The position numbers and the translations under genes were made by a program. The notes under the pieces were generated by a model, which ran no database searches, was not told the origin of the DNA, and saw only the letters and a program-made list of their open reading frames with translations. From Phenylobacterium soli (GTDB lineage: Bacteria > Pseudomonadota > Alphaproteobacteria > Caulobacterales > Caulobacteraceae): a stretch of 64,000 nucleotides of DNA. Location of the stretch: assembly GCF_003254475.1 (NCBI RefSeq), contig NZ_QFYQ01000001.1, positions 1,364,001 to 1,428,000 on the forward strand, in the 5' to 3' direction. This document shows positions 49,906 to 58,773 of the stretch, piece by piece; positions within the stretch are counted from its first letter, which is position 1; each line of letters opens with the position of its first letter.

Positions 49906-50961
49906 TCAGGCGTCTTCGAAGGCGGGCGGGGTCCAGCCGGGAGAATGGATGCAGCAGGCCTTGAACAGCTCGCCCATCTGGTCGGCGGCCACCAGGCGGT
50001 TGAGCTGGCGGCCGATCATCGGCGCCTTGTCGGGCCGGGCGCGGACCAGGGCCTCGGCGCGCAGGCCGATGCCGAGGCGGGCCAGGAACTCGGCCTGGGT
50101 GAGGATGGCGGTCTCGGCGCCCTGCTGGCGGGCGGCTGCGACGACCGCCGGGAAGTCGGCGTGGACGGTGAGGTCGGCGGCGCCCGGATCCTCCAGGGGG
50201 TCGACGCGGCGATGGCGGCGGATCGCCTGCAGGGTGTCGCCGAATTCGGGCCGGTCGCGGCCGTAGTCGATCAAGAGGGCCGCGCCGCCGTCGCGCGCCA
50301 CGCGCGAGCCGAGCTTGGCGCCCAGGGTCTCCTGGGCCAGCGACTGCTCATAGACCGCGCCCTCGGGCGCGTCGGGCAGCAGGCCCGCGGCCGGCGTGGC
50401 GTTGAGCGTGAAGCAGAGACCGCCCGCGCGGTCGAGGCCGACGAGCTGCTCGGCCCAGCCGGTGGCGGTGCGCACGAACTGGCGGACGGGCAGGCAGTCG
50501 AGGAGCTCGTTGGCGACGACGATCACCGGCGAGCCGCGCGGCACGTCGTCGAGCGAGGCGGCCCAGCGGGCCTGGTCGCCGAGGCGCTTCTCCTGCAGGG
50601 CGCGGAGCGGGGCGGAGGTCTCGACGAGCCAGACGTCGGCGGCCTCCAGAAAGCCCGGGGCCATGCGCGCGGCGCGCAGGATGTCGCTCATCAGGGTCCC
50701 GTCGCCGGGGCCCATCTCCACCAGGCGGACCTCTGCCGGTTCGCCCATCAGCACCCAGGCCGAGGCCGCCCAGACGCCGACCAGCTCGCCGAACATCTGG
50801 CTGATCAGGGGCGCGGTGATGAAGTCGCCGTCTTCGCCGAGCGCCGGGCGGGTCGCGTAATAGCCGTCCTGGGGATCGTGCAGGGCGGCGGTCATGAACT
50901 GGGCGACGGTGATCGGTCCGGTGTGGGCGATCTGGGCCGCCAGCCGGTCACGCAGGCTCAT
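49906..50961 (-). CDS. midA: SAM-dependent methyltransferase, MidA/NDUFAF7 type
   Basis: A 351-residue methyltransferase of the COG1565 group; eukaryotic members dimethylate a complex I arginine. The SAM region is [19 protein letters not shown], with [22 protein letters not shown] and [16 protein letters not shown] [15 protein letters not shown]. It overlaps the lgt stop by 14 bp (ATG 50961). The target in this organism may be a NADH dehydrogenase subunit (inference). Confidence 0.9.
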   Translation of the reverse strand: MSLRDRLAAQIAHTGPITVAQFMTAALHDPQDGYYATRPALGEDGDFITAPLISQMFGELVGVWAASAWVLMGEPAEVRLVEMGPGDGTLMSDILRAARMAPGFLEAADVWLVETSAPLRALQEKRLGDQARWAASLDDVPRGSPVIVVANELLDCLPVRQFVRTATGWAEQLVGLDRAGGLCFTLNATPAAGLLPDAPEGAVYEQSLAQETLGAKLGSRVARDGGAALLIDYGRDRPEFGDTLQAIRRHRRVDPLEDPGAADLTVHADFPAVVAAARQQGAETAILTQAEFLARLGIGLRAEALVRARPDKAPMIGRQLNRLVAADQMGELFKACCIHSPGWTPPAFEDA

Positions 50962-51826
50962 CGGCCGTCTTGGTGTCCTGGGCGTCCTGGGCCAGATGGG
51001 CTTCCTCGTCGGCCAGCGCCGGCGGCAGGGGCTCCTTGAGGCCGCGCCAGATCAGCCAGGCGCCGACCAGCACCATGGGCGCGGACAGCATCATCCCCAT
51101 GGTCAGGCCGAACGGGAAGTTGGGCATGTAGCTGTCCGGCTCGCGGACGTTCTCGAGGCTGATGCGGATGAGGCCGTAGCCCATGGCGAACATGCCGAGC
51201 ACCACGCCGCGGCGGTTCAGCAGCTTCCTGCCGTGGGTGCCCCACCGCAGGATGAGGAAGAGGGCCAGGCCCTCGAGCGCGGCCTCGTAGAGCTGGCTCG
51301 GATGGCGCGGCTCCGGGCCGGCGCCCGGGAAGACGATGCCCCAGGGCAGGTGCGTCGGGCGGCCCCAGAGCTCGCCGTTGATGAAGTTGGCGATGCGCAC
51401 GAAGAAGCCGCCGATCGGCTCCACCGCGACCACGAGGTCGCCGAGCCGCAGCGGGTCGATCCTGTTGACCCGGCAGAAGATCAGGCCGGAGATCAGCACG
51501 CCGAGCGCGCCGCCGTGGAAGCTCATGCCGCCGTGCCAGGTCTTCAGGATCTCGACCGGATCGGTCCAGATCAGCTCGGGCGTATAGAAGAAGACGTGCC
51601 CGAGGCGGCCGCCGACGATCACGCCGAGCGTCGCCCAGAGGATGAAATCGTCCATCTTCTCGGCGGTCAGGGGCGGCGGGCGGTTCAGCCACAGCCGGCG
51701 ATTGCGGATCATCGAGACGGCGTAGCGCCAGCCCAGGAGGATCGCCGCCACATAGCCCAGGGCGTACCAGCGGATGGCGATCGGTCCGATGTGAACCAGC
51801 ACCGGATCGAAATTCGGGAATGGCAC
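50948..51826 (-). CDS. lgt: Prolipoprotein diacylglyceryl transferase
   Basis: A 292-residue polytopic inner-membrane enzyme that adds the diacylglyceryl group to the lipobox cysteine. Marker segments: GVIVGGRLGHVFFY, SFHGGALGVLISGLI, GNFINGELWGRPT-like IANFINGELWGRPT, and PSQLYEAALEGLALF. At least six transmembrane segments. GTG 51826. It leads lgt-midA-pgeF; several lipoproteins in this window would be its substrates. Confidence 0.96.
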   Translation of the reverse strand: MPFPNFDPVLVHIGPIAIRWYALGYVAAILLGWRYAVSMIRNRRLWLNRPPPLTAEKMDDFILWATLGVIVGGRLGHVFFYTPELIWTDPVEILKTWHGGMSFHGGALGVLISGLIFCRVNRIDPLRLGDLVVAVEPIGGFFVRIANFINGELWGRPTHLPWGIVFPGAGPEPRHPSQLYEAALEGLALFLILRWGTHGRKLLNRRGVVLGMFAMGYGLIRISLENVREPDSYMPNFPFGLTMGMMLSAPMVLVGAWLIWRGLKEPLPPALADEEAHLAQDAQDTKTADEPA

Positions 51827-51967
51827 GGGTTGGCGGCTCCGGCGTTCAGCAACGAGGCTAACGAGGCTTTAGACGAGAACCCCGACGCTTTCACCCCCTC
51901 GCTTTCACGGCCCTCGGGGCCATATAAGGGAGCAAAGGCAGGCAGAAGCCCGCCGCAGAGCTTAGAG

Positions 51968-52231
51968 ATGCAGACCCAGAATCCCTTCCTCGACGAAATG
52001 GCCAAGCTGACCACCGCCGCCATGGGCCTCGCCCAGGCGGCCGGCGACGAGGCGAAGGCCGCCTTCCGTTCCCAGGCCGATCGGATCGCCGCCGAACTCG
52101 ACCTGGTGCGACGCGAGGACTTCGAGGCCCTGAAAGCCGAGCTGGCCGCGCTTCGCGCCGAAGTGGCCGCGCTTCGTGGCGGCGGTGACGCCGCACAAGC
52201 GTCCACAGCCGCGCCGAAAGACGTCCCCTGA
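51968..52231 (+). CDS. ubiK: Ubiquinone biosynthesis accessory factor UbiK (YqiC/BMFP)
   Basis: An 87-residue protein with an amphipathic N-terminal helix (NPFLDEMAKLTTAAMGLAQAA) and a C-terminal coiled coil (LVRREDFEALKAELAALRAEVAALR), the BMFP layout. UbiK helps UbiJ in ubiquinone synthesis and binds lipid. ATG 51968 with AGAG upstream. Divergent from lgt and followed by ybjN after 145 bp. Confidence 0.9.
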   Translation: MQTQNPFLDEMAKLTTAAMGLAQAAGDEAKAAFRSQADRIAAELDLVRREDFEALKAELAALRAEVAALRGGGDAAQASTAAPKDVP

Positions 52232-52376
52232 TCATCCACCGAAAACACGCGAATGTGGGCCAAGCCTGGGAAGAACCGGGTGACGGCCAAGCCGCGAAAC
52301 AGCTTACTTTCAATATCGCAGGCGATTCGGGGGCGACGCCCGCTCCCTTCGCCACCTGCGAAAGGACCTCGGGTCT

Positions 52377-52877
52377 ATGGACATTCAGTCTGACGACAAC
52401 GTCCTGATCGGCAACGATCCCCTCGATGTGGTGGAACACGTCCTCACCGCCGAGAACCTGCCTTTCGATCGCACCGAAGACGGCGATCTCGCCTTCTCCC
52501 TGGCCGGCGACTGGAAGGACTACGAGCTGTGGTTCGCCTGGCGGCCGGAAGGCGAGTGCCTCCAGCTGTGCCTGTCCATCGACCTGACCGTGCCGAAGGA
52601 GCAGCGGGTCGCGGCCTACGAGCTGCTGGCCGCCGTCAATCCGCGCGTCTGGCTCGGCCACTTCGAGGTCTGGGAAGACGGCGAGATCATCTTCCGCCAC
52701 GGCATGCCGCTGATGGCCGGCGAACAGCCGAGCCTGGCCCAGGCCGCGGCGATGATCGACGTCGCCGTCGAGTGCGCCGACCGCTTCTACCCGGCCTTCG
52801 ACTTCCTGGTGCGCGGCGCCAAGTCGCCCAAGGAAGCCATCGCCGCCTGCATGTTCGAGACCGTCGGCGAAGCCTGA
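52377..52877 (+). CDS. YbjN domain protein
   Basis: A 166-residue cytoplasmic protein with a YbjN (TY3H/CesT-like) fold: NPLDVVEHVLTAENLPFDRTEDGDLAFSLAG, the aromatic strand YELWFAWRPEGECLQLCLSIDL and the segment NPRVWLGHFEVWEDGEIIFRHGMPL. In alphaproteobacteria this gene often precedes proC, as here. Molecular role unknown; sensory chaperone-like. ATG 52377. Confidence 0.85.
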   Translation: MDIQSDDNVLIGNDPLDVVEHVLTAENLPFDRTEDGDLAFSLAGDWKDYELWFAWRPEGECLQLCLSIDLTVPKEQRVAAYELLAAVNPRVWLGHFEVWEDGEIIFRHGMPLMAGEQPSLAQAAAMIDVAVECADRFYPAFDFLVRGAKSPKEAIAACMFETVGEA

Positions 52878-52884
52878 CCTGAGC

Positions 52885-53032
52885 TGTCATCCCGGAAGGC
52901 CGCGCCAGCGGCTTGTCCGGGATCCATGAACACCTGATGGCGCGGGTCGGCTCTCGGGACGGCCCCGCCAGATCCTGAGCCTCGACGCTTATGGGGCCCG
53001 GTCTTCTCCCTTCGGTCGAAACCGGGATGACA
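52885..53032. repeat. Palindromic intergenic element between ybjN and proC
   Basis: TGTCATCCCGG at 52885-52895 is the reverse complement of CCGGGATGACA at 53022-53032, bounding a 148-bp element. Inside, ATCCCGGA with a GC core pairs with a TCCGGGAT at about 52917-52924, giving a first hairpin. The pattern matches a dispersed intergenic family I recall from Caulobacterales and related GC-rich bacteria. Confidence 0.7.
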
Positions 53033-53061
53033 CTGGGATTTGGCCCGCTAGTTTGGCCTCG

Positions 53062-53859
53062 ATGATCACTCCCATTCTGATGCTGGGCGCCGGGCGCATG
53101 GGCGGCGCGATCCTGGAGGGCTGGCGGCGCGCCGGCGCCTTCACCGCCGCCGACGTCATGATCTGCGACCCGCAGCCTAGCGAGGCGGCCCTCGCCCTGG
53201 CGCTCGACGGCGCCCAGCTCAATCCGCCCGAGGCCGAGCTGGCCCGGGCGAAGACGGTGATCCTGGCGGTGAAGCCGCAGGTCTGGGCCGACACCGCCGC
53301 GCAATACGTCCCCTGGCTGGCGGCCGACGCCGTGATCGTCTCGATCGCCGCCGGCGTGCGCGCCAGGGACATCGCCAAGGAGTTCGGCGGGCGCTGCGTG
53401 GCGCGGGTGATGCCGACCACGGCGGCGGCGATCAACCAGGGCACCGCCAGCCTCTACTCCGACGATCCGGCCGCGCTCGCCCGGGCGCACGCCCTGTTCG
53501 AGCCGCTCGGCGCGGTCGTCGACCTGACCGACGAGCGCCAGATGCACGCGGCCACGGCGGTCTCCGGCTCGGGGCCGGCCTATCTCTACGCCTTCGCCGA
53601 GGCCCTGGAGGCGGCCGCCGTGGCCGCGGGCCTGCCGGCCAGGGACGCCGCGCGCCTGGCGCGCTCGACCCTCACCGGCGCCGCCGCCCTGCTGGCCGAG
53701 GGCCAGGCCGAGCCGGCCGAGCTGCGCCGCCAGGTGACCTCGCCCGGCGGCACCACCGAGGCGGCGCTGAAGGTGCTGATGGCCGAGACCGGGCTGGAGC
53801 CCCTGCTGCGCGAGGCCGTGGCCGCCGCCGTGCGCCGGTCGACCGAACTCGGCGGCTAG
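53062..53859 (+). CDS. proC: Pyrroline-5-carboxylate reductase
   Basis: A 265-residue NAD(P)H enzyme that makes proline. Rossmann start ILMLGAGRMGGAILEGW; then LAVKPQVW, VMPTTAAAINQGTAS and the C-terminal PxGT dimer helix region SPGGTTEAALKVL, with the conserved SGSGPAYLYAFAEAL. ATG 53062 preferred over the upstream TTG 53053. It converges on the DUF2147 gene with 7 bp between stops. Confidence 0.96.
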   Translation: MITPILMLGAGRMGGAILEGWRRAGAFTAADVMICDPQPSEAALALALDGAQLNPPEAELARAKTVILAVKPQVWADTAAQYVPWLAADAVIVSIAAGVRARDIAKEFGGRCVARVMPTTAAAINQGTASLYSDDPAALARAHALFEPLGAVVDLTDERQMHAATAVSGSGPAYLYAFAEALEAAAVAAGLPARDAARLARSTLTGAAALLAEGQAEPAELRRQVTSPGGTTEAALKVLMAETGLEPLLREAVAAAVRRSTELGG

Positions 53860-53866
53860 CGGCGGG

Positions 53867-54292
53867 TCAGTTGGCCCGCGTCCAGGTCTCGCTGTCGCAG
53901 ACCATCAGCACGCACCCCTCGACCTGCAGCCGATTGCGGCTCAGGGCCTTGAGCTTGCCCGCATAGGTCTTGCCGGACTCCGCGTCGTAGATCTTGCCGC
54001 CGGTCCAGCGGCCGGGGCCGGCGCTCTGCATGTCGCGCACCACGAGGAGGCCGACCAGCGGCCGTCCGCGCAGGGCCTTGTCGGGATTCATGACGTCGCG
54101 GGTCGGCTTGTGCACCGGGTCCTGCAGCCAGGTGACCGCGCCGCACATCCTCGCCGGGGCGTAGCTGCAGGGCGCGATGGCGACCTTGGCCGCGCCGTCC
54201 TCGGTCAGCCATTCGCCGGTGGCGGGATCGGCGCCCGTCATGGCGGCGGGCGCGAGGAGGGCGAGGGCGCTGGCGAGAGCGGGAAGGATCAT
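53867..54292 (-). CDS. DUF2147 exported protein
   Basis: A 141-residue protein with a signal peptide (LPALASALALLAPAAMTGA) and a DUF2147 beta-domain starting DPATGEWLTEDGAAKVAIAPC, with MNPDKALRGRPLVGLLVVRDM, GGKIYDAESGKTYAGKL and the pair of cysteines in the last strand (GCVLMVCDSE). The family is periplasmic and its function is not established. ATG 54292. Confidence 0.85.
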   Translation of the reverse strand: MILPALASALALLAPAAMTGADPATGEWLTEDGAAKVAIAPCSYAPARMCGAVTWLQDPVHKPTRDVMNPDKALRGRPLVGLLVVRDMQSAGPGRWTGGKIYDAESGKTYAGKLKALSRNRLQVEGCVLMVCDSETWTRAN

Positions 54293-54336
54293 GGCCGGTC
54301 CATCTTGCAGCGGAATGCGGCGCGGCGGGGGCGGCG

Positions 54337-55695
54337 TTAGCCGGGCAGCCGAAGCACCGCCCGCAGGCCGCCCAGCGGAGAGCGGTCGAGGGTGATGTCG
54401 CCGCCGTGGCCGCGCGCCACGTCGCGGGCGATGGCGAGGCCGAGGCCTACGCCCTTGGTGTTCTGGTTGCGCGCCTCGTCGAGGCGGCCGAACGCCTTGA
54501 AGGCCTCCTCGTAGCGGCCTTCGGGAATGCCGGGCCCGTCGTCGTCCACCAGGATCTCAACCCCGCCCTGCGGCCGCGGCCGGGCCGCGACCGCGACCTG
54601 CTCCCCGTGCACCGCGGCGTTCATGACGAGGTTGGAGAGGGCGCGCTTCAGGGCGTTGGGGCGCACCTCGCCCATCAGGTTCGGATCGGCCTCGACACTG
54701 ACCTTGGCGCCGGCGCGCACGGCGCCCTCGCAGACCTCCTCGATCAGGTCGCGCAGGCGCACGGCTTCGACCGCCTCGCCGCCCTCGCCGCGGGCGAAGG
54801 CCAGGTACTCGTCGATCATGTGCTCCATCTCGGAGACGTCACGCTTCATGTCGGCGGTGCGCTTGGTCGGCTCGATGAGGGCGAGCGAGAGCTTCAGCCG
54901 GGTGAGGGGGGTGCGCAGGTCGTGGCTCACCGAGGCCAGGAGATTGGTGCGCTGCTCGATGTGGCGCTGGATGCGCGAGCGCATGGCCAGGAAGGCGGTG
55001 GCCGCGCGGCGCACCTCCTTGGCCCCGTGTGGCTTGAAGGCGACCATCTCGCCGCCCCGGCCGAAGGCCTCGGCGGCGTCAGCCAGGCGCTCGATGGCCC
55101 GGACCTGGTTGCGGATGAACAGGATGGCGATGGCGGTGAGGAGCACCGTGGCCACGGTCATCCAGAGGACGAAGATGTGGCCCTGGGTGGCGAAGGCGCG
55201 GTCGCGCGGGGCGAGCACCCGCAGCACCCCGCCGGGCACCGCCACGCGGATGTCGACGTAGGCCGGGTAGCGGGTGGTGTCGAACCAGAACGGATCGTCC
55301 AGCCGCTCCTGCAGCGCTCGCTCGAGGCTGCGGTCGATGGGGGCGAAGAAGGGCTCGAACAGCACCGGCGGGTCGCGGCGCGTGGCCGGCAGCTTGCGGC
55401 CCTTCTGGAAGGCGATGGAGAGGCTCATGGAGTCCTCGGCCCGCTGCGACAGCTTGGCGAAGGATTCCGGGCTCGGGTCGTCCTTGTAGCTCTCGACGGC
55501 CCAGGCGATGTCGCCGGCCAGGCCCTCGGACAGGCGGCTGGTGACGGTCTTCCAGTGGGCGTCGAAGAAGACGTAGGTGACCGCCACCTGCATCAGCGCG
55601 ATCGGCAGGACGATGATCAGCAGCGAGCGGCCGAAGAGGGTGGTCGGCATCCGCCGCTTGATCCAGCGGCCCAGCATGCGGGAACGCAGGCGCAT
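54337..55695 (-). CDS. Sensor histidine kinase
   Basis: A 452-residue membrane kinase: two transmembrane helices (LFGRSLLIIVLPIALMQVAVTYVFF and FVLWMTVATVLLTAIAILFI) around a periplasmic domain of about 120 residues, a HAMP domain, the H-box NLLASVSHDLRTPLTRLKL, and the ATPase with N-box LVMNAAVHG, DDDGPGIP and GVGLGLAIARDV. It follows the response regulator gene with a 1-bp overlap (TGATG type) and should phosphorylate it. The signal is unknown. Part of the marR-RR-HK operon. Confidence 0.92.
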   Translation of the reverse strand: MRLRSRMLGRWIKRRMPTTLFGRSLLIIVLPIALMQVAVTYVFFDAHWKTVTSRLSEGLAGDIAWAVESYKDDPSPESFAKLSQRAEDSMSLSIAFQKGRKLPATRRDPPVLFEPFFAPIDRSLERALQERLDDPFWFDTTRYPAYVDIRVAVPGGVLRVLAPRDRAFATQGHIFVLWMTVATVLLTAIAILFIRNQVRAIERLADAAEAFGRGGEMVAFKPHGAKEVRRAATAFLAMRSRIQRHIEQRTNLLASVSHDLRTPLTRLKLSLALIEPTKRTADMKRDVSEMEHMIDEYLAFARGEGGEAVEAVRLRDLIEEVCEGAVRAGAKVSVEADPNLMGEVRPNALKRALSNLVMNAAVHGEQVAVAARPRPQGGVEILVDDDGPGIPEGRYEEAFKAFGRLDEARNQNTKGVGLGLAIARDVARGHGGDITLDRSPLGGLRAVLRLPG

Positions 55696-56393
55696 CAGTC
55701 CGGGGCCAGCATGTAGCCGACGCCGCGCACGGTCTGCAGGTAGCGGGGCGCCTTGTGGTCGCGCTCGATCTTGCGGCGCAGGCGGGTGACCTGGACGTCC
55801 ACCGCCCGGCCCGACGGGTCCACGGAGCCGCGGGCGAGTTCGAGGCGGTCCACCGGCTCGTGCGGCGTGCGGGCGAGCTGGCGGAGCAGCGCCACCTCGG
55901 CCTCGGTCAGGCGCACCAGCTCGCCGTCGCAGGTCAGCTCCCCGCGCTCCGGATCGAACTGGCAGCGGCCCAGCGACAGCGGCTCGCCCACATGGTTCGG
56001 CCGGTCCTGGGCGCGGCGCAGGATGGCCTCGATGCGCAGCAGCAGCTCCTCTGGCTCGAAGGGCTTGGCCAGGTAGTCGTCGGCGCCGAGCCTGAGGCCC
56101 TCGATGCGGTCGCCGGGTTCGCCGCGGGCGGTCAGCATGAGCACCGGCGTCTTGCCGGCCGGCGCGCGCTGGTCGCGCAGCCATCGGGTCAGGGAGAAGC
56201 CGTCCTCGCCGGGCATCATCACGTCGAGCACGGCGAGGTCGAAGGACAGGCTCTCGATCAGCCGGCGGGCCGGCGCGCCGCCGGACGCCGCCGTCACCCG
56301 GAAGCCGGCGCGGGTCAGGTACTCCTTGAGGAGCTCGCGGATGCGGTCGTCGTCGTCGACGACCAGCAGGTGGCGGCCGCGGGATTCGCTCAT
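55695..56393 (-). CDS. OmpR/PhoB-type response regulator (PetR-like)
   Basis: A 232-residue two-domain regulator. The receiver has the acidic pair VVDDDDRI, the phosphorylated Asp in DLAVLDVMMPGEDG and the LTARGE/AKPF residues. The C-terminal winged helix contains LTEAEVALLRQLARTPHEPVDRLELARG and the DVQVTRLRRKIERD recognition helix. Its 4-bp overlap with the MarR gene and the order match petP-petR of Rhodobacter. ATG 56393. Confidence 0.92.
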   Translation of the reverse strand: MSESRGRHLLVVDDDDRIRELLKEYLTRAGFRVTAASGGAPARRLIESLSFDLAVLDVMMPGEDGFSLTRWLRDQRAPAGKTPVLMLTARGEPGDRIEGLRLGADDYLAKPFEPEELLLRIEAILRRAQDRPNHVGEPLSLGRCQFDPERGELTCDGELVRLTEAEVALLRQLARTPHEPVDRLELARGSVDPSGRAVDVQVTRLRRKIERDHKAPRYLQTVRGVGYMLAPD

Positions 56394-56893
56394 CGCGCGC
56401 CTCCTGCTGAGGGCGCGCCGGCCGTCGGGTTGCGGGCGCGGCCGCCGGCCAGTGCGGCGAGGATGCGCCGCGAGCCGGCGACGCCCTCGAGCCCGGCCGC
56501 GCGGTAGGCGTGGATCAGCTCGTCGCGCAGGCTGGCGGTGACCGCGGCCTCGAAGGCCTCGCCGCGGGCGGTCAGGCGGGCCGAGCGGCGGCGGCCGTCG
56601 AGATCGCCGGCGCTCTTCTCGATCAGGCCCTTGGCGGCGAGGTCGACGAGGATGCGGCTGGCGGCCTGCTTGGAGAGGCTGGTGAGGTGGGCGAGGTCCT
56701 GCACCCCGACGCCCGGCCGGCGGCGCAGCAGGAAGGCGGCGCGCCAGTGCGAGCGGCCGAGCCCCAGCCCCTGGGCCTCGAGGCTGCGGTCGACGGCGCT
56801 CCACACGGCGGCCTCGGCCAGGAGCAGCAGCTCGAGGCCGGCGTCCAGCTCGTCCTCGCGCAGGATGAGCCGCGGATCGGCGGGCGCGTTCAC
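56390..56893 (-). CDS. MarR family regulator (PetP-like)
   Basis: A 167-residue winged-helix protein: recognition region GVQDLAHLTSLSKQAASRILVDLAAKGLIEKSAGDLDGRRRSARLT, which carries the MarR wing. A PetP-type protein is co-transcribed with a PetR-type response regulator in Rhodobacter, so the same relationship is likely here. It starts the operon at ATG 56893 and diverges from ilvE. Confidence 0.88.
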   Translation of the reverse strand: MNAPADPRLILREDELDAGLELLLLAEAAVWSAVDRSLEAQGLGLGRSHWRAAFLLRRRPGVGVQDLAHLTSLSKQAASRILVDLAAKGLIEKSAGDLDGRRRSARLTARGEAFEAAVTASLRDELIHAYRAAGLEGVAGSRRILAALAGGRARNPTAGAPSAGGAR

Positions 56894-56985
56894 GGCTTGA
56901 GCCCCAAGGAATTCACCCCATTTCGTTTGACGCGGCCCCCTTCGCGGAGTTGAAGGGGGGCCGTACGAAAGGAGGTCTTTCCCTC

Positions 56986-57873
56986 ATGTCTATAGTTCCC
57001 TTCGACGATCGCGACGGTTGGATCTGGCTGGACGGCCAGTTCGTGCCCTGGCGCGAGGCGAAGGTGCACGTACTCACGCACGGCCTGCATTATGCGTCGG
57101 CCGTGTTCGAGGGCGAGCGGATGTACGGGGGCGAGATCTTCGAGCTGACGGCGCATACCGAGCGACTGTTCAAGTCCGCCGAGATCCTCGACATGGAAAT
57201 TCCGTTCACCGTGGCCGAGATCGATCAGGCGTGCAAGGACACCTGCGCCAAGAACGGGCTGGAGGACGCCTACCTGCGCCCGATCGCCTGGCGCGGCTCC
57301 GAGATGATCGGCGTTTCGGCCCAGAACACCAAGACCCACGTCGCCATCGCGGTGTGGGACTGGCCGAGCTACTTCTCGCCTGAAGCGCGGGCCAAGGGCA
57401 TCCGCCTGACCTGGGCCAAGTACAAGCGTCCGAGCCCCGAGACCGAGCCCGTCCACGCCAAGGCGGCCGGCCTCTACATGATCTGCACCCTCTCGAAGCA
57501 CGCCGCGGAGAAGGAGGGCTACACCGACGCGATGATGCTCGACTACCGCGGCTACATCGCCGAGAGCACCGGCTCGAACGTGTTCTTCATCCAGGACGGG
57601 GTGATCCACACCCCGCTCGCCGACTGCTTCCTCAACGGGATCACCCGGCAGTCGGTGATCAAGCTGGCCCGCGAGAAGGGCTTCGAGGTGGTCGAGCGGC
57701 ACATCAAGCCGGAGGAGCTCGCGGGCTTCACCGAATGCTTCGTGACCGGCACGGCGGCCGAGATCACCCCGGTGGCCGAGATCGGCGAGTACACTTTCAA
57801 GCCGGGCAACATCTCGCTCAGCCTGATGGACGACTATTCCAAGATGGTCCGTCGCCAGCTGGTGATGGCCTAG
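56986..57873 (+). CDS. ilvE: Branched-chain amino acid aminotransferase
   Basis: A 295-residue fold-type IV PLP enzyme that makes the last step of Leu, Ile and Val synthesis. The start FDDRDGWIWLDGQFVPWREAKVHVLTHGLHYASAVFEGER is typical, and the PLP lysine is K159 (HAKAAGLYM). EGYTDAMMLDYRGYIAESTGSNVFF follows. ATG 56986 is chosen because AAAGGAGG lies about 11 bases upstream; an in-frame start at 56950 adds 12 unlikely residues. Confidence 0.95.
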   Translation: MSIVPFDDRDGWIWLDGQFVPWREAKVHVLTHGLHYASAVFEGERMYGGEIFELTAHTERLFKSAEILDMEIPFTVAEIDQACKDTCAKNGLEDAYLRPIAWRGSEMIGVSAQNTKTHVAIAVWDWPSYFSPEARAKGIRLTWAKYKRPSPETEPVHAKAAGLYMICTLSKHAAEKEGYTDAMMLDYRGYIAESTGSNVFFIQDGVIHTPLADCFLNGITRQSVIKLAREKGFEVVERHIKPEELAGFTECFVTGTAAEITPVAEIGEYTFKPGNISLSLMDDYSKMVRRQLVMA

Positions 57874-57881
57874 AGACAAGG

Positions 57882-57907
57882 CCTCCCCCATCTCGCGATG
57901 GGGGAGG
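57882..57907. terminator. Strong hairpin between convergent ilvE and the DUF4870-like gene
   Basis: CCTCCCCCATC (57882-57892) pairs with GATGGGGGAGG (57897-57907) around TCGC, a perfect 11-bp stem. It lies 8 bp after ilvE and 4 bp before the convergent gene's stop. Confidence 0.75.
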
Positions 57908-57911
57908 TTGC

Positions 57912-58313
57912 TCACGCCACGATGGCGTAGGGGCGGGGATATTCCTCGTCGCGGGCGAGGTAGATGACGCCCAGGATCAGCCGCACCACCATGTAGACCC
58001 AGGCCAGGCCGACGATCAGGCCGCCGGCCATCACCATCGGCACGCCCACCAGGATCAGGCTGAGCGGCACGCCGACCAGCAGCAGGGCGCCGCCGACGGC
58101 GAAGCCCGCGAGGCTGATCCAGAAGGTGCGGATCAGGTAGGTGTAGTGGCTGTACATCTTGGGCCCGGCCTGGTCGCGGCTGGCGTAGGCGATGATCAGG
58201 CCGATGATCGTCGTCAGGCCGTGGGTCAGGCCGATGAAGTAGAGCGCGTAGCAGACGCCCGGCAGGGTGCGGTCCTCGACGGGCGTGGCGGTGGTGTTGA
58301 CGTTGTCGGTCAT
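57912..58313 (-). CDS. DUF4870-like membrane protein
   Basis: A 133-residue protein with about three hydrophobic segments (GVCYALYFIGLTHGLTTIIGLIIAYA, FWISLAGFAVGGALLLVGVPLSLILVGVPMVMAGGLIVGLAWVYMVVRLILGVIYLA). Short loops and the Tyr-rich connector KMYSHYTYLIRT are typical of the family. No catalytic residues. ATG 58313 is preferred to 58331. Function unknown. Confidence 0.78.
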   Translation of the reverse strand: MTDNVNTTATPVEDRTLPGVCYALYFIGLTHGLTTIIGLIIAYASRDQAGPKMYSHYTYLIRTFWISLAGFAVGGALLLVGVPLSLILVGVPMVMAGGLIVGLAWVYMVVRLILGVIYLARDEEYPRPYAIVA

Positions 58314-58402
58314 GGGGCATGGCCCTCCCACGCCCGATCATGCCGCAACGCCCCTGTTACGCCAGTTACAGTTTCCTCACCTGACGTCGCGGGCGTGCGT
58401 AC

Positions 58403-58768
58403 TCAGCGCGCGAGGGTGATCTCGACGCCGGCGCCGACCGCGTGCGGCGCGAGCGCCAGGGGCTTTTCCACACGCACCCGGGCGCGGGTGACGCGCCCGT
58501 CGGCCAGGCAGGCGCGGGCCAGCCGCTCGGCGAAGGTCTCGACCAGGGCGATGTGGCCCTCGCCGGCCACCCGCTGGGCGGCCTCCAGGATGGTCTCGTA
58601 GTTCAGGGTGTCGGCCAGCTTCTCGGCGCCGGCGGTGGGCACCTCCAGCTCGACGTCCACGACGAGCGGCTGCACCTTGCCGATCTCGTGCTTGTAGATG
58701 CCGATTTCGGCCTGGACGTTGAGGCCGGTCACGAAGACCTTGCTCATGACGACGGTGGGTTCGCTCAC
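58403..58768 (-). CDS. folB: Dihydroneopterin aldolase
   Basis: A 121-residue enzyme of folate synthesis that cleaves dihydroneopterin to hydroxymethyl-dihydropterin. The fold is clear from MSKVFVTGLNVQAEIGIYKHEIGKVQPLVVDVELEV with the GIYxHE motif, LNYETILEAAQRVA and the C-terminal VRVEKPLAL. I use GTG 58768 because GGAG lies 9 bases upstream, whereas ATG 58747 has no ribosome binding site. It is 5 bp downstream of the SDR stop on the same strand. Confidence 0.92.
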   Translation of the reverse strand: MSEPTVVMSKVFVTGLNVQAEIGIYKHEIGKVQPLVVDVELEVPTAGAEKLADTLNYETILEAAQRVAGEGHIALVETFAERLARACLADGRVTRARVRVEKPLALAPHAVGAGVEITLAR

Positions 58769-58773
58769 GCCGC

